Source: Streptomyces aquilus (GTDB taxonomy: Bacteria > Actinomycetota > Actinomycetes > Streptomycetales > Streptomycetaceae). Taken from it: a stretch of 64,000 bases of DNA. Position numbers and translations under genes: made by a program. Positions 8,049 through 16,679 of this stretch are shown one piece after another; the stretch's first letter is position 1; each line of letters begins with the position of its first letter. Where the stretch lies: assembly GCF_003955715.1 (NCBI RefSeq), contig NZ_CP034463.1:3844001-3908000 (forward strand), read 5' to 3'. Below the pieces are notes generated by a model. It was not told where the DNA came from, did not search any database, and saw nothing but the letters and a program-made list of their open reading frames with translations.

Positions 8049-10564
8049 GTCAGGCAGCACAGCAGGCCTGTCAGCGGCCAGGCTGCGACGGGACGTACGA
8101 GGACGTCGGCGGCGGTGAGCTGTACTGCGACACCTGCGGTCTCGCGCCGGTGGTGTCGGCCAGCGGCATGGTGGGGTCGTCGCCGACCGGCATGACGGGC
8201 GGCGGCAAGGGCTCGCGCGGTTCCGGCAGCGGCAGCGCGCGCTCCGGCAGCAGCCGCAGCACCTCGCGCAGCACGTCCCAGTCGTCGAAGTCCCGGCGCT
8301 CGGTGTCGGGCCGCCTCTCCCGCTCCCTGTCGGGCCGTACGACGGGCCGCTCGGTGTCGGTGCGCAGTTCGGGTTCCAGCACCGGGGCGAGTGCCCGGGG
8401 CCGGCTGGGCGCCGGTCTGGTCGAGGTGCCGGGCGTGCCGCGTCCGGACCCGCGCGGGATGGTGCTGGAGAACCCGGAAGTCCCCGAGCGCAAGCGGTTC
8501 TGCTCCCGTTCGGACTGCGGGGCGCCGGTGGGCCGGTCCCGGGGCGACCGTCCGGGGCGTACGGAGGGCTTCTGCACCAAGTGCGGCAACCCGTACTCGT
8601 TCGTGCCGAAGCTGGCGGCCGGTGACATCGTGCACGGCCAGTACGAGGTCGTGGGCTGTCTGGCGCACGGCGGCCTCGGCTGGGTCTACCTCGCCGTCGA
8701 CCGCGCGGTCTCCGACCGCTGGGTGGTCCTCAAGGGCCTCCTCGACACCGGCGACCAGGACGCGATGGCGGCGGCGATCTCCGAGCGGCGCTTCCTCGCG
8801 GAGATCGAGCACGCCAACATCGTGCGGATCTACAACTTCGTCGAGCACCTGGACCAGCGCACCGGCTCGCTCGACGGCTACATCGTCATGGAGTACGTCG
8901 GCGGCAAGTCCCTCAAGGAGATCGCCAACGACCGCCGCACCCCGGCCGGCAAGCGCGACCCGCTCCCGGTGGAACAGGCCTGCGCGTACGGCATCGAGGC
9001 GCTGGAGGCGCTCGGCCACCTCCACAGCCGCAACCTGCTGTACTGCGACTTCAAGGTCGACAACGCCATCCAGACCGAGGACCAGCTCAAGCTCATCGAC
9101 ATGGGCGCGGTCCGCAGGATGGACGACGACGAGTCGGCGATCTACGGCACGGTCGGCTACCAGGCGCCGGAGGTCGCCGAGGTCGGCCCGTCGGTGGCGT
9201 CCGACCTCTACACGGTCGCCCGCACCCTCGCCGTCCTCACCTTCGACTTCCAGGGCTACACGAACGTCTTCGTGGACTCCCTGCCCGACCCCGACAACAT
9301 CGAGGTCTTCCACCAGTACGAGTCCTTCTACCGCCTCCTGGTCCGCGCCACCGACCCCGACCCGGCCCGCCGCTTCGCCTCCGCCCAGGAGATGGCCGAG
9401 CAGCTGACCGGCGTGCTGCGGGAGGTCGTGTCGCTCCAGACGGGGCGGGCACGCCCTGCCCTGTCGACGCTGTTCGGGCCCGAACTGCGGGTGCCGGACA
9501 CGGAGTTGTTCCCGAAGCTGGACGGGGAGGTCTCGCGGCTGGGGGCACGGGTGGTCGTTCCGCGGCGGTCCGCCCCGGGCGCTCTCCTCCCTGCGGCCGT
9601 TCCGACGCCGGGGAGTGGCGCGGCGCTGGTCAAGCCGGTGGCGACGCCCGCCGCCGCGCTGGCCCTCCCCGTGCCGCGGGTCGACCCCTCCGACCCCAAC
9701 GCCGGCTTCCTCGCCGGGCTCATGGCGACCGCCGCCGCGGAGCTGCTGGGGGCGCTCGCCGCCGCGCCCGCGCCGTCCGTCGAGACGCGGTTGCGGCAGA
9801 TCCGGGCCTGGCTGGAGAACGGCGACGCGCACACCGCCCTGGAGGCGCTGACGCGGGTCGAGGACGAGCGGCCCGACGACTGGCGGGTGGTCTGGTACCG
9901 CGGGGTCGCCGCCCTCGTCACCGGCGATCACGAAGCCGCCGCGCTCGCCTTCGACGCCATCTACGACGCCTTCCCGGGCGAGCCCGCGCCGAAGCTGGCG
10001 CTCGGCCTGTGCGCGGAGGTGCTGGGCCAGCTCGACAACGCCGCCGAGTACTACCGCCTGGTCTGGGCGACCGACCCCAGCTATGTCAGCGCCGCCTTCG
10101 GGCTCGCGCGGGTCCAGCTCGCCGCCGGCGACCGCGGCAGTGCCGTACGCACCCTGGAGTCGGTTCCGGAGTCGTCCATCCACTACACCGCCGCCCGCGT
10201 GGCCGCCGTACGGGCGCGGCTGCGTCAGCGCACGGCCGCCGCCGGTGACGTACCGTTCCTTGACGACCTGACCGCCGCCGCCGGGCAGGTCGAGGCGCTG
10301 GACGCGTACGGACTGGATCCGGCGCGCCGGGAGCAGTTGTCCGCCGAAGTCCTCGGCTGCGCGCTGGACTGGGTACTCTCCGGTGGCCAGGGCGCCGACC
10401 CGGCCGCCCGCCGGGTGCTGCTCGGCAGCGAGCTGGACGAGCGGGGACTCCGCTTCGGACTGGAGCGTTCGTACCGCACGCTGGCCCGGCTCGCGCGGGG
10501 CGGCGAGGAGAGGATCGACCTGGTGGAACGTGCCAACCGTTACCGCCCCCGGACGTGGGTGTAG
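8045..10564 (+). CDS. pknG: PknG-like serine/threonine protein kinase with TPR domain
   Basis: Soluble kinase of 839 residues. The N-terminus has two zinc-ribbon or rubredoxin-like cysteine sets: C9, C14, C28, C31 and, after a Ser/Arg-rich stretch, C153, C158, C177, C180. The kinase domain has a glycine loop in LAHGGLGWVYLA, Lys230 in VVLKG, a catalytic loop YCDFKVDN with Asp335 (YCD instead of HRD, as in PknG), DMG at 352-354 instead of DFG, and GTVGYQAPE. The C-terminal 200 residues form TPR-like helical pairs. In mycobacteria PknG phosphorylates the FHA protein GarA to control 2-oxoglutarate metabolism. The FHA gene at the end of this operon is a candidate partner. Coupled by ATGA to the preceding gene. 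Confidence 0.93.
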   Translation: MSQAAQQACQRPGCDGTYEDVGGGELYCDTCGLAPVVSASGMVGSSPTGMTGGGKGSRGSGSGSARSGSSRSTSRSTSQSSKSRRSVSGRLSRSLSGRTTGRSVSVRSSGSSTGASARGRLGAGLVEVPGVPRPDPRGMVLENPEVPERKRFCSRSDCGAPVGRSRGDRPGRTEGFCTKCGNPYSFVPKLAAGDIVHGQYEVVGCLAHGGLGWVYLAVDRAVSDRWVVLKGLLDTGDQDAMAAAISERRFLAEIEHANIVRIYNFVEHLDQRTGSLDGYIVMEYVGGKSLKEIANDRRTPAGKRDPLPVEQACAYGIEALEALGHLHSRNLLYCDFKVDNAIQTEDQLKLIDMGAVRRMDDDESAIYGTVGYQAPEVAEVGPSVASDLYTVARTLAVLTFDFQGYTNVFVDSLPDPDNIEVFHQYESFYRLLVRATDPDPARRFASAQEMAEQLTGVLREVVSLQTGRARPALSTLFGPELRVPDTELFPKLDGEVSRLGARVVVPRRSAPGALLPAAVPTPGSGAALVKPVATPAAALALPVPRVDPSDPNAGFLAGLMATAAAELLGALAAAPAPSVETRLRQIRAWLENGDAHTALEALTRVEDERPDDWRVVWYRGVAALVTGDHEAAALAFDAIYDAFPGEPAPKLALGLCAEVLGQLDNAAEYYRLVWATDPSYVSAAFGLARVQLAAGDRGSAVRTLESVPESSIHYTAARVAAVRARLRQRTAAAGDVPFLDDLTAAAGQVEALDAYGLDPARREQLSAEVLGCALDWVLSGGQGADPAARRVLLGSELDERGLRFGLERSYRTLARLARGGEERIDLVERANRYRPRTWV

Positions 10565-10567
10565 TTG

Positions 10568-11863
10568 ATGTCGCAGATGCCCCAGCAGGCCGCCCTGACG
10601 AACTGCCCGAGCTGCGAGGAGCCGCTCGAGTCGGGTGACCGTTTCTGCGGTGCGTGCGGATACGACCTGTCCGCCGTACCGGCACCTCCGGACGACCACC
10701 CGACGCTCGCCGTGAACGGCTCGGCGCCGGTGCCGCCGCCCGCCGAGGGCGACCCCTGGCCGGTCGCCCACGACCCCGCGGGCACCGCCCCCGGCGACCA
10801 CGGCCTGACGCCACCGCCGCCCCCGAGCGGCTCCCCCGTCTCACCGGCCTCCGGGGTGCGCTTCGACCGCCCGCCGGAGCCGGACGAGTACCCGCTCCAG
10901 GCGCCGGACCCGCGGGTGGCCGCCGAGACGCCGACCCCGGCGGAGGGCGTCAAGGTGTGCGTGGCCTGCCGCGCGGGCCGCGTCGACCACGACGGCTACT
11001 GCGAGAACTGCGGGCACGCCCAGCCGCGCGAGCGCGACCACATGGAGCAGGAGTGCGGCCCGATGGCGGCCGTCAGCGACCGCGGTCTGCGCCACCACCG
11101 CAACGAGGACGCGTTCGCCGTCGGCACCGCCGCCCTGCCCGACGGCTCGCCCGCGTCCGTGGCGATCGTCTGCGACGGCGTCTCCTCGGCGACCCGCCCC
11201 GACGACGCCTCCCTCGCCGCGTCCCGGGCGGCGAGCGAGTCGCTGCTGGCCGCCCTGCCCCTCGGCACCCACCCGCAGCAGGCGATGCACGAGGCGATCG
11301 TCGCCGCCTCCCGCGCGGTCAACGCCCTGGCCGCCGAACCGCAGACGGCCCGCGAGCACGCCCCGCACCAGAACGCCCCGGCCTGCACCATCGTCGGCGC
11401 CGTGGTGACGTCCGGGCTGCTGGTCGTCGGCTGGGTGGGCGACAGCCGCGCCTACTGGGTGCCGGTGGACCGCAGCGCGCTGCCGGCCCGCCTCACCGAG
11501 GACGACTCGTGGGCCGCGCAGATGGTCGCGGCGGGCCTGATGAACGAGGCGGAGGCGTACGCCGACGAGCGCGCCCACGCGATCACCGGCTGGCTCGGCG
11601 CGGACGCCTACGAACTGGAGCCGCACACCGCTTCCTTCAAGCCGGACCGGCCGGGTGTAGTGGTGGTGTGCACCGACGGACTGTGGAACTACGCGGAGGC
11701 CGCCCAGGAGATGGCCGAGGCCGTCCCGCTCGATGCCGCCGTCCGCCCCCTGCACGGCGCCCAGGTCCTGGTCGGTCACGCACTGGACGGCGGCGGCCAC
11801 GACAACGTAACAGTGGCCCTCGTGCCGTTCCCCGCCCCGCATCAGGGGGCAGGATCGGCCTGA
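10568..11863 (+). CDS. PP2C-family protein phosphatase with zinc-ribbon N-terminus
   Basis: Cytosolic Mn/Mg-dependent Ser/Thr phosphatase, 431 residues, starting 3 bases after the pknG stop (a TTG immediately precedes the ATG). Zinc-ribbon cysteines are C13, C16, C27 and C30. A second pair set, CVACRAG with CENCGH, lies before the catalytic domain. PP2C motifs are in order: RHHRNEDAF, VAIVCDGVSSA, GWVGDSRAYW, VVCTDGLWNY and GGHDNVTVAL. These supply the aspartates that bind the two metals. It probably reverses phosphorylation by the PknG-like kinase. The shared zinc-ribbon style across kinase, phosphatase and FHA protein suggests a common docking mode. Confidence 0.93.
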   Translation: MSQMPQQAALTNCPSCEEPLESGDRFCGACGYDLSAVPAPPDDHPTLAVNGSAPVPPPAEGDPWPVAHDPAGTAPGDHGLTPPPPPSGSPVSPASGVRFDRPPEPDEYPLQAPDPRVAAETPTPAEGVKVCVACRAGRVDHDGYCENCGHAQPRERDHMEQECGPMAAVSDRGLRHHRNEDAFAVGTAALPDGSPASVAIVCDGVSSATRPDDASLAASRAASESLLAALPLGTHPQQAMHEAIVAASRAVNALAAEPQTAREHAPHQNAPACTIVGAVVTSGLLVVGWVGDSRAYWVPVDRSALPARLTEDDSWAAQMVAAGLMNEAEAYADERAHAITGWLGADAYELEPHTASFKPDRPGVVVVCTDGLWNYAEAAQEMAEAVPLDAAVRPLHGAQVLVGHALDGGGHDNVTVALVPFPAPHQGAGSA

Positions 11864-11925
11864 GGCCGATTCGTACGGGGATGCCTCGCAGGACCGGAGG
11901 GGACCGGTCCGCACACAGTCGTACG

Positions 11926-11945
11926 CCCCGCAACCGCGGGGTTTT
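11926..11945 (+). terminator. Rho-independent-type hairpin between phosphatase and VWA genes
   Basis: CCCCGC, AACC loop, GCGGGG, then TTTT: a six-pair GC stem with a T-run, lying 20 bases before the VWA start codon. It may act as a terminator or attenuator that lowers expression of the VWA and FHA genes relative to the upstream signalling genes. Confidence 0.6.
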
Positions 11946-11965
11946 CAAGGGGGATTCGAACAGGC

Positions 11966-13312
11966 ATGGCCAATTTCTCGAAGTCCAACGTGCCGCAGTT
12001 CTCGGTGGACGTGTACCAGAACGAGTACCTGCCGGAGGGCGGCCGCGAGGTCAACGCGATCGTCACGGTCTCCGCGACCGGCGGCGGCACCGTCGGCAGC
12101 GCGGTCGGGGCGCCCCATCTCTACACATCGGGCCAGGGCCCGGACGCGGCCGTGGCGATCATGGTCGACTGCTCGGGGTCGATGGACTACCCGCCGACCA
12201 AGATGCGCAACGCGCGTGACGCCACGGCCGCGGCCGTCGACACCCTGCGCGACGGGGTGCACTTCGCGGTGATCGGCGGCACGCATGTCGCCAAGGAGGT
12301 CTATCCGGGCGGCGGGCGGCTCGCGGTCGCCGACGCCACCACCCGCGAGCAGGCCAAGCAGGCGCTGCGCAAGCTCAGCGCGGGCGGCGGCACCGCCATC
12401 GGCACCTGGCTGCGGCTCGCCGACCGGCTGCTGTCCTCGGCGGACGTCACCATCCGGCACGGCATCCTGCTCACCGACGGCCGCAATGAACACGAGTCAC
12501 CCCAGGACCTCAAGGCGGCCCTCGACTCCTGCGCCGGACGCTTCACCTGTGACGCACGGGGCGTGGGCACCGACTGGGAAGTGAGTGAAGTCACAGGCAT
12601 CGCCTCGGCGCTGCTCGGCACCGCCGACATCGTCGCCGACCCGGCCGGGCTCGCCGCCGACTTCACGCAGATGATGGAGACGGCGATGGGCAAGGAGGTC
12701 GCGGACGTCTCGCTGCGGCTGTGGACGCCGGTCGGCACCACCATCAAGTTCGTCAAGCAGGTCGCGCCCACCGTCGAGGAGTTGACCGACCGCCGCACCG
12801 AGGCGGGCCCGCGCGCCGGGGACTACCCCACCGGCTCCTGGGGGGACGAGTCCCGTGACTACCACGTCTGCGTGGAGGTCCCGGTCGCGAACCTCGGCCA
12901 GGAGATGCTGGCCGCCCGCGTCTCGCTCGTCATCCCCCAACCCGACGGCAGCGCACAGAACTTGGGCGCCCAGGGGCTGGTACGAGCGGTGTGGACCGAC
13001 GACATGGTCGCCTCGACGTCGATCAACCCTCAAGTAGCCCACTACACCGGCCAGGCCGAACTGGCACAAGTCATCCAACAAGGCCTCGATCTGCGCAAAG
13101 CGGGCGATATGGATGGAGCAACGGCCAAACTGGGCCGGGCCGTTCAGCTCGCAAGCGCTTCCGGCAACGCCGATACTGCGAAACTGCTTGCGAAGGTGGT
13201 GGACGTGGTCGATGCCGCGACAGGTACTGTGCGGTTGAAGGCGAAGGTCGAGGAGGCCGACGAGATGACTCTCGAGACCCGGTCCACAAAGACAGTTCGT
13301 GTAAAGAAGTAA
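11966..13312 (+). CDS. VWA-domain protein
   Basis: Soluble protein of 448 residues with a von Willebrand factor A domain. The MIDAS metal site is Asp68-x-Ser70-x-Ser72 in VDCSGSM. VWA continues through LSAGGGTAIGTWL (the MIDAS threonine) and the GILLTDGRN strand near residue 170. A beta-rich middle and a helical C-terminus with alternating Glu/Lys follow. No signal peptide or membrane segment is visible, so it should be cytosolic. VWA proteins commonly build metal-dependent complexes. Its place between a phosphatase and an FHA gene suggests a scaffold for phospho-dependent assembly. ATG start with GGGGG upstream. Confidence 0.88.
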   Translation: MANFSKSNVPQFSVDVYQNEYLPEGGREVNAIVTVSATGGGTVGSAVGAPHLYTSGQGPDAAVAIMVDCSGSMDYPPTKMRNARDATAAAVDTLRDGVHFAVIGGTHVAKEVYPGGGRLAVADATTREQAKQALRKLSAGGGTAIGTWLRLADRLLSSADVTIRHGILLTDGRNEHESPQDLKAALDSCAGRFTCDARGVGTDWEVSEVTGIASALLGTADIVADPAGLAADFTQMMETAMGKEVADVSLRLWTPVGTTIKFVKQVAPTVEELTDRRTEAGPRAGDYPTGSWGDESRDYHVCVEVPVANLGQEMLAARVSLVIPQPDGSAQNLGAQGLVRAVWTDDMVASTSINPQVAHYTGQAELAQVIQQGLDLRKAGDMDGATAKLGRAVQLASASGNADTAKLLAKVVDVVDAATGTVRLKAKVEEADEMTLETRSTKTVRVKK

Positions 13313-13370
13313 ACAGAAGTAGACAGAAGCGACCTAGAAGTCTCCTTACGTGAGAGGGGGAAGCGCCGAC

Positions 13371-15017
13371 ATGCCGACCTGCCCGAACGGACACCAGTCG
13401 GGTTCCGACGACTGGTGCGAGGTCTGCGGTCACCGCATGGCCGGTGCCGTGCCTCCGCCCCCTCCCCCGCCGCCGCCCCCCGGTGGCGGCTACGGCTTCC
13501 CGCCGCCCCCGCCCGGCGCCGGCGGCCAGCCCGGACGCTCCCACCTGTCCGCCGTGCCGGACCCCGAGCCGGAGCTCTGCCCGCAGTGCCGTACGCCCCG
13601 TGAGGGCGGCGCGCCGTTCTGCGAGGAGTGCCGGTGGAACTTCCTGACGAACACGGCGACCTCGTACACCCCGGCCGCCCCGCGCCCGCCGGCCCCCGGC
13701 CCGGGCGTGCGCTTCCAGGGCCCGCCGCCGGGTGCGTCGTACGGCGGCGGTGACTCGTACGAGTACCAGGGCTCCCGCCCGTCCCAGATGAACCGCCCCG
13801 CCGAGCCGATCCCGCCCTTCGGCGGCGAGCGCCAGGGCCCGGACGGCCCCGGCGGCCCCAACGGCCCCGGCGGCTACGGCGGGCAGCCCGGACCTGGCGG
13901 TCCTGGCGGCTCCGGCGGCCCCAACGGTCCCGGCGGCTTCGGTACGCAGGCCGGACCTGGTGGTCCCGGCGGCCCCAACGGCCCTGGTGGCTTCGGCGGC
14001 CCGAACGCTCCCGGCGGTCCCGGTGGACCCAACGGTCCCGGTGGTTACGGCACGCAGGGCGGCCCGGGTGGCCCCGGCGGCCCGAACGGACCTGGCGGCT
14101 TCGGTACGCAGGGTGGTCCTGGCGGGTCCGGCGGTCCCGGTGGCCCCGGCGGTCCCGGTGGCCAGGGCGGCCCGAACGGCCCCGGCGGCTTCGGAACCCA
14201 GGGCGGCCCCGGTGGTCCCGGTGGTCCGGGCGGCTACGGCTACCCGCAGCCCGGCTCCACGCAGGCCCCGCCCGGCTCCGGCGGCTCCTCCCCCTTCGGC
14301 AACGACCCCTCCCGCCCCGTCCCGCCCCCGCCCGGCCCCACGCCGCCCGCAGGGCCCGGCGGCCCCGGCGCCCCGTCGGCGTTCTCGCCGTCCGGTCCGT
14401 CCGCCCCGCCCGCCTTCCCGCAGGAGACGAACCGGCCGCAGCCCGGCGGTCCGTCCTTCGGCGGCGGCGAGGACGACTGGGTGATCTCCCCGCCGTCCTC
14501 CAACGCCCCCGGCGGCGGTCCCGGTGGTGCCCCCGGCGGCTACGGCTACCCGCAGCCCGGCTCCACGCAGGCCCCGCCCGGCCCCGGCTATCAGCAGCAG
14601 CCCGCGGGACCGGCGACCTGGATCGCGACCATCGGCCCGGACCGCGAGTACTTCATGGCGATGATGCAGCGTTCGGGGCCCGAGGCCGCGGGTCTCAACC
14701 TGCCCGCGTACTCGCCCGAGCAGCAGCGCACGCTCACCGGCAACCAGGTCACCATCGGCCGCCGCCGGCACTCCACCGGCGACACCCCGGACATCGACCT
14801 GTCGGTGCCGCCGGAGGACCCGGGCGTCTCGCACCAGCACGCGGTGCTGGTGCAGCAGCCCGACGGCTCCTGGGCGGTCGTCGACCAGAACTCGACGAAC
14901 GGTACGACGGTCAACGGCGCGGAGGAGCCCATCCAGCCCTTCGTGCCGGTGCCGCTCCAGGACGGCGACCGGGTGCACGTGGGCGCCTGGACGACGATCA
15001 CGGTCCGCCGCGGATAG
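13371..15017 (+). CDS. FHA-domain protein with zinc ribbon and collagen-like Gly/Pro linker
   Basis: Cytosolic protein, 548 residues, ATG start after GAGGGGG; a GTG 21 bases upstream is less likely. The N-terminal zinc ribbon has CPNGH and CEVCGH, and a second set CPQCRTP and CEECRW lies near residues 70-90. Residues about 160-300 are an almost pure Gly/Pro/Asn linker built on repeats of the type GGPGGPNGPGG(F/Y)G. The C-terminal FHA domain (about 455-548) has GRRRHS (residues 463-468), the SHQHA phospho-Thr contact region and NSTNGT. It is the likely reader of kinase phosphorylation in this operon. The N-terminal ETTS phosphosite of mycobacterial GarA is not present, so it is an analogue at most. 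Confidence 0.9.
   Translation: MPTCPNGHQSGSDDWCEVCGHRMAGAVPPPPPPPPPPGGGYGFPPPPPGAGGQPGRSHLSAVPDPEPELCPQCRTPREGGAPFCEECRWNFLTNTATSYTPAAPRPPAPGPGVRFQGPPPGASYGGGDSYEYQGSRPSQMNRPAEPIPPFGGERQGPDGPGGPNGPGGYGGQPGPGGPGGSGGPNGPGGFGTQAGPGGPGGPNGPGGFGGPNAPGGPGGPNGPGGYGTQGGPGGPGGPNGPGGFGTQGGPGGSGGPGGPGGPGGQGGPNGPGGFGTQGGPGGPGGPGGYGYPQPGSTQAPPGSGGSSPFGNDPSRPVPPPPGPTPPAGPGGPGAPSAFSPSGPSAPPAFPQETNRPQPGGPSFGGGEDDWVISPPSSNAPGGGPGGAPGGYGYPQPGSTQAPPGPGYQQQPAGPATWIATIGPDREYFMAMMQRSGPEAAGLNLPAYSPEQQRTLTGNQVTIGRRRHSTGDTPDIDLSVPPEDPGVSHQHAVLVQQPDGSWAVVDQNSTNGTTVNGAEEPIQPFVPVPLQDGDRVHVGAWTTITVRRG
13850..14245 (+). repeat. Collagen-like coding repeat in the FHA gene
   Basis: Imperfect in-frame repeats encode Gly-Pro-Gly-Gly units, many of the form NGPGGFGTQ or NGPGGYGTQ. 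In addition, the coding unit for GYGYPQPGSTQAPPG occurs twice, near 14234-14278 and 14541-14585. Such tracts slip easily during replication and sequencing, so copy number may vary between strains. Confidence 0.8.
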
Positions 15018-15029
15018 CGGCGCGCAGCG

Positions 15030-16019
15030 TCACGGCAGCCGGAGGGGCCACGCGTACGGCCCCTCCGGATCGTCCAGCCACCCCCACTCGTCCCCGCCGC
15101 TCACCGTGAGGCCGTACCGCCCGCGCGGCGGCCGCCCCTCCCGTTCCCAGAGCTGATACGCCTCCTGCGGCGTGAGGCTGCCCCGGCTGAGGTCCAGCAG
15201 GAAGCGGAACAGGTCGTCCTCCCGTGCCTGGCGCGGCACCCCGCCCAGCGAGGCGGGCTCCGGCTCCGGCCGCCCCTCGCCGCGCAGCGGCACGAAGTAG
15301 GCGGGCGTGGGCAGGAAGCGCCCCTCCGCGGACCCCGGGTCCCGGACGGTCAGCACGATCAGACCGGTGGCCAGCGGGGCCAGGACGCGGGCGCCGGGGG
15401 CGCACTGGGCGAGCCAGGCCGGCGGGATCGAGGTCAGGGCGCAGGTCGCGATGATCCGGTCGAAGGGGGCGCGCTCGGGCACCCCGCGGGCGCCGTCGCC
15501 GGTGACGACGACCGGGTGGTGGCCGGCGGCGGCCAGGTGCTGCCGGGCCGCCTCGGTGATGTCCGGCTCCAGGTCGACGGTGGTGACGAGGTCGTCGTCG
15601 CCGAGCCGGTGGGCGAGCAGCGCCGCGTTGTATCCCGTACCGGCGCCGATCTCCAGGACCCGGTCGCCGTCCTCGACCTCCAGGGCGGCCAGCATCATCG
15701 CCATGAGGGAGGGCTGGCTGCTGGAGGTGACCAGTTCGCCGTCGCGCAGCCGGGTGGCCAGCGGGGTGTCGGCGTAGGCGCCGCGCACCCAGCGTTCCCG
15801 GGCGCGGGCGTCGGGGCTCTCGCCCCAGCGGCGCTCGTGACCGCCCCTGACGCCGACGTAGTAGTACGGCACGAACAGATGCCGCGGTACGGCCGCGAAG
15901 GCCTCCCGCCACACCGGGTCGTCCGCCCAGGCCCCGCTCGCGTCGATCCGGTCGACGAGCTCGGCCCGCGCCTCGGCGGCGAGGTCTTCCAGGTCCTTGT
16001 GGAGAGCGTGCGCACCCAT
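15030..16019 (-). CDS. Protein-L-isoaspartate O-methyltransferase-like SAM methyltransferase
   Basis: Cytosolic class I methyltransferase, 329 residues. An N-terminal region (WREAFAAVPRHLFVP) typical of PCMT-like proteins is followed by the SAM site VLEIGAGTGYNAALLA near residue 125, the acidic loop TVDLEP and FDRIIATCAL. The C-terminal part after residue 230 is actinobacteria-specific. The frame is open further upstream, but that extension would cover glbO. The ATG chosen has GGAGG next to it on the minus strand. Related actinobacterial proteins include enzymes acting on peptides, so repair of damaged proteins is likely but not certain. Convergent with the FHA gene, 12 bases apart. Confidence 0.85.
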   Translation of the reverse strand: MGAHALHKDLEDLAAEARAELVDRIDASGAWADDPVWREAFAAVPRHLFVPYYYVGVRGGHERRWGESPDARARERWVRGAYADTPLATRLRDGELVTSSSQPSLMAMMLAALEVEDGDRVLEIGAGTGYNAALLAHRLGDDDLVTTVDLEPDITEAARQHLAAAGHHPVVVTGDGARGVPERAPFDRIIATCALTSIPPAWLAQCAPGARVLAPLATGLIVLTVRDPGSAEGRFLPTPAYFVPLRGEGRPEPEPASLGGVPRQAREDDLFRFLLDLSRGSLTPQEAYQLWEREGRPPRGRYGLTVSGGDEWGWLDDPEGPYAWPLRLP

Positions 16020-16088
16020 ACCTCCACTGTCCTGCGGAAGGGTCCTAAGCCCCAAGTCCTGGTTCCCCCCGTCTGAGACGATGGAGCG

Positions 16089-16493
16089 GTGACAGAGATT
16101 CGGCGCGGCTCGCTTCAGACGGAGACCTTCTACGAGCAGGTCGGCGGGGAGGAGACCTTCCGCCGCCTGGTCCGGCGTTTCTACGAGGGTGTGGCCGAGG
16201 ACCCGCTCCTGAAGCCCATGTACCCCGAGGAGGACCTGGGCCCGGCCGAGGAGCGGCTGACGCTGTTCCTCATCCAGTACTGGGGCGGCCCGACGACGTA
16301 CAGCGAGAACCGCGGCCACCCCCGGCTGCGGATGCGGCACGCCCCGTTCCAGGTGGACCGGGCGGCGCACGACGCGTGGCTGAAGCACATGCGGGTGGCC
16401 GTGGACGAGCTCGGCCTGTCCGAGGAGCACGAGCACACGCTGTGGAACTACCTGACGTACGCGGCGGCGTCGATGGTGAACACCGAGGGCTGA
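16089..16493 (+). CDS. glbO: Group II truncated haemoglobin (GlbO)
   Basis: Small haem protein, 134 residues, matching GlbO in length and sequence: FYEQVGGEETFRRLVRRFY, a Tyr in IQYWGGP, proximal His in RMRHAPF and Trp in DAWLKHM, the G8 tryptophan that is conserved in group II globins. The start is GTG. It is transcribed divergently from the methyltransferase gene with 69 bases between starts. GlbO-type proteins bind O2 and handle reactive oxygen or nitrogen species in the cytosol, often near the membrane. Confidence 0.95.
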   Translation: MTEIRRGSLQTETFYEQVGGEETFRRLVRRFYEGVAEDPLLKPMYPEEDLGPAEERLTLFLIQYWGGPTTYSENRGHPRLRMRHAPFQVDRAAHDAWLKHMRVAVDELGLSEEHEHTLWNYLTYAAASMVNTEG

Positions 16494-16544
16494 TCCCGGC
16501 ACCCGCGCACTGAGTCCCGAATTCCGGTCGTACGACGTCGATTT

Positions 16545-16575
16545 CCGATCACGATCCGGTCAAGTCCGGCGCACA
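16545..16575 (+). promoter_or_regulatory. Second copy of the 31-base motif found upstream of glnX
   Basis: Starts CCGATCACGATCC and agrees with 3990-4020 at 25 of 31 positions. It lies 105 bases upstream of the first FtsX-type permease gene. The otherwise unrelated flanks suggest a conserved regulatory site. Confidence 0.5.
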
Positions 16576-16679
16576 ACCGCTTACTGACCCTCGCCCCCTC
16601 TGACAGCATCGCCCGGAGGTCTGGACAACACGTCGGACCGCGGTGGGGATGACGGTCACGACGGGGGTCGGGTGACGGG

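Noticed and set aside
7958..10801. 947-codon minus-strand frame over pknG
   Set aside because: The product is Arg/Gly/Val-rich without domains, while the plus strand encodes an unmistakable kinase.
13850..14245. Possible CRISPR or satellite array
   Set aside because: The repeats are in-frame Gly/Pro codons of the FHA gene, imperfect and without spacer structure.
16020..16502. Upstream extension of the isoaspartyl-methyltransferase-like frame
   Set aside because: It covers the glbO gene on the other strand, and the ATG at 16019 has a good GGAGG.
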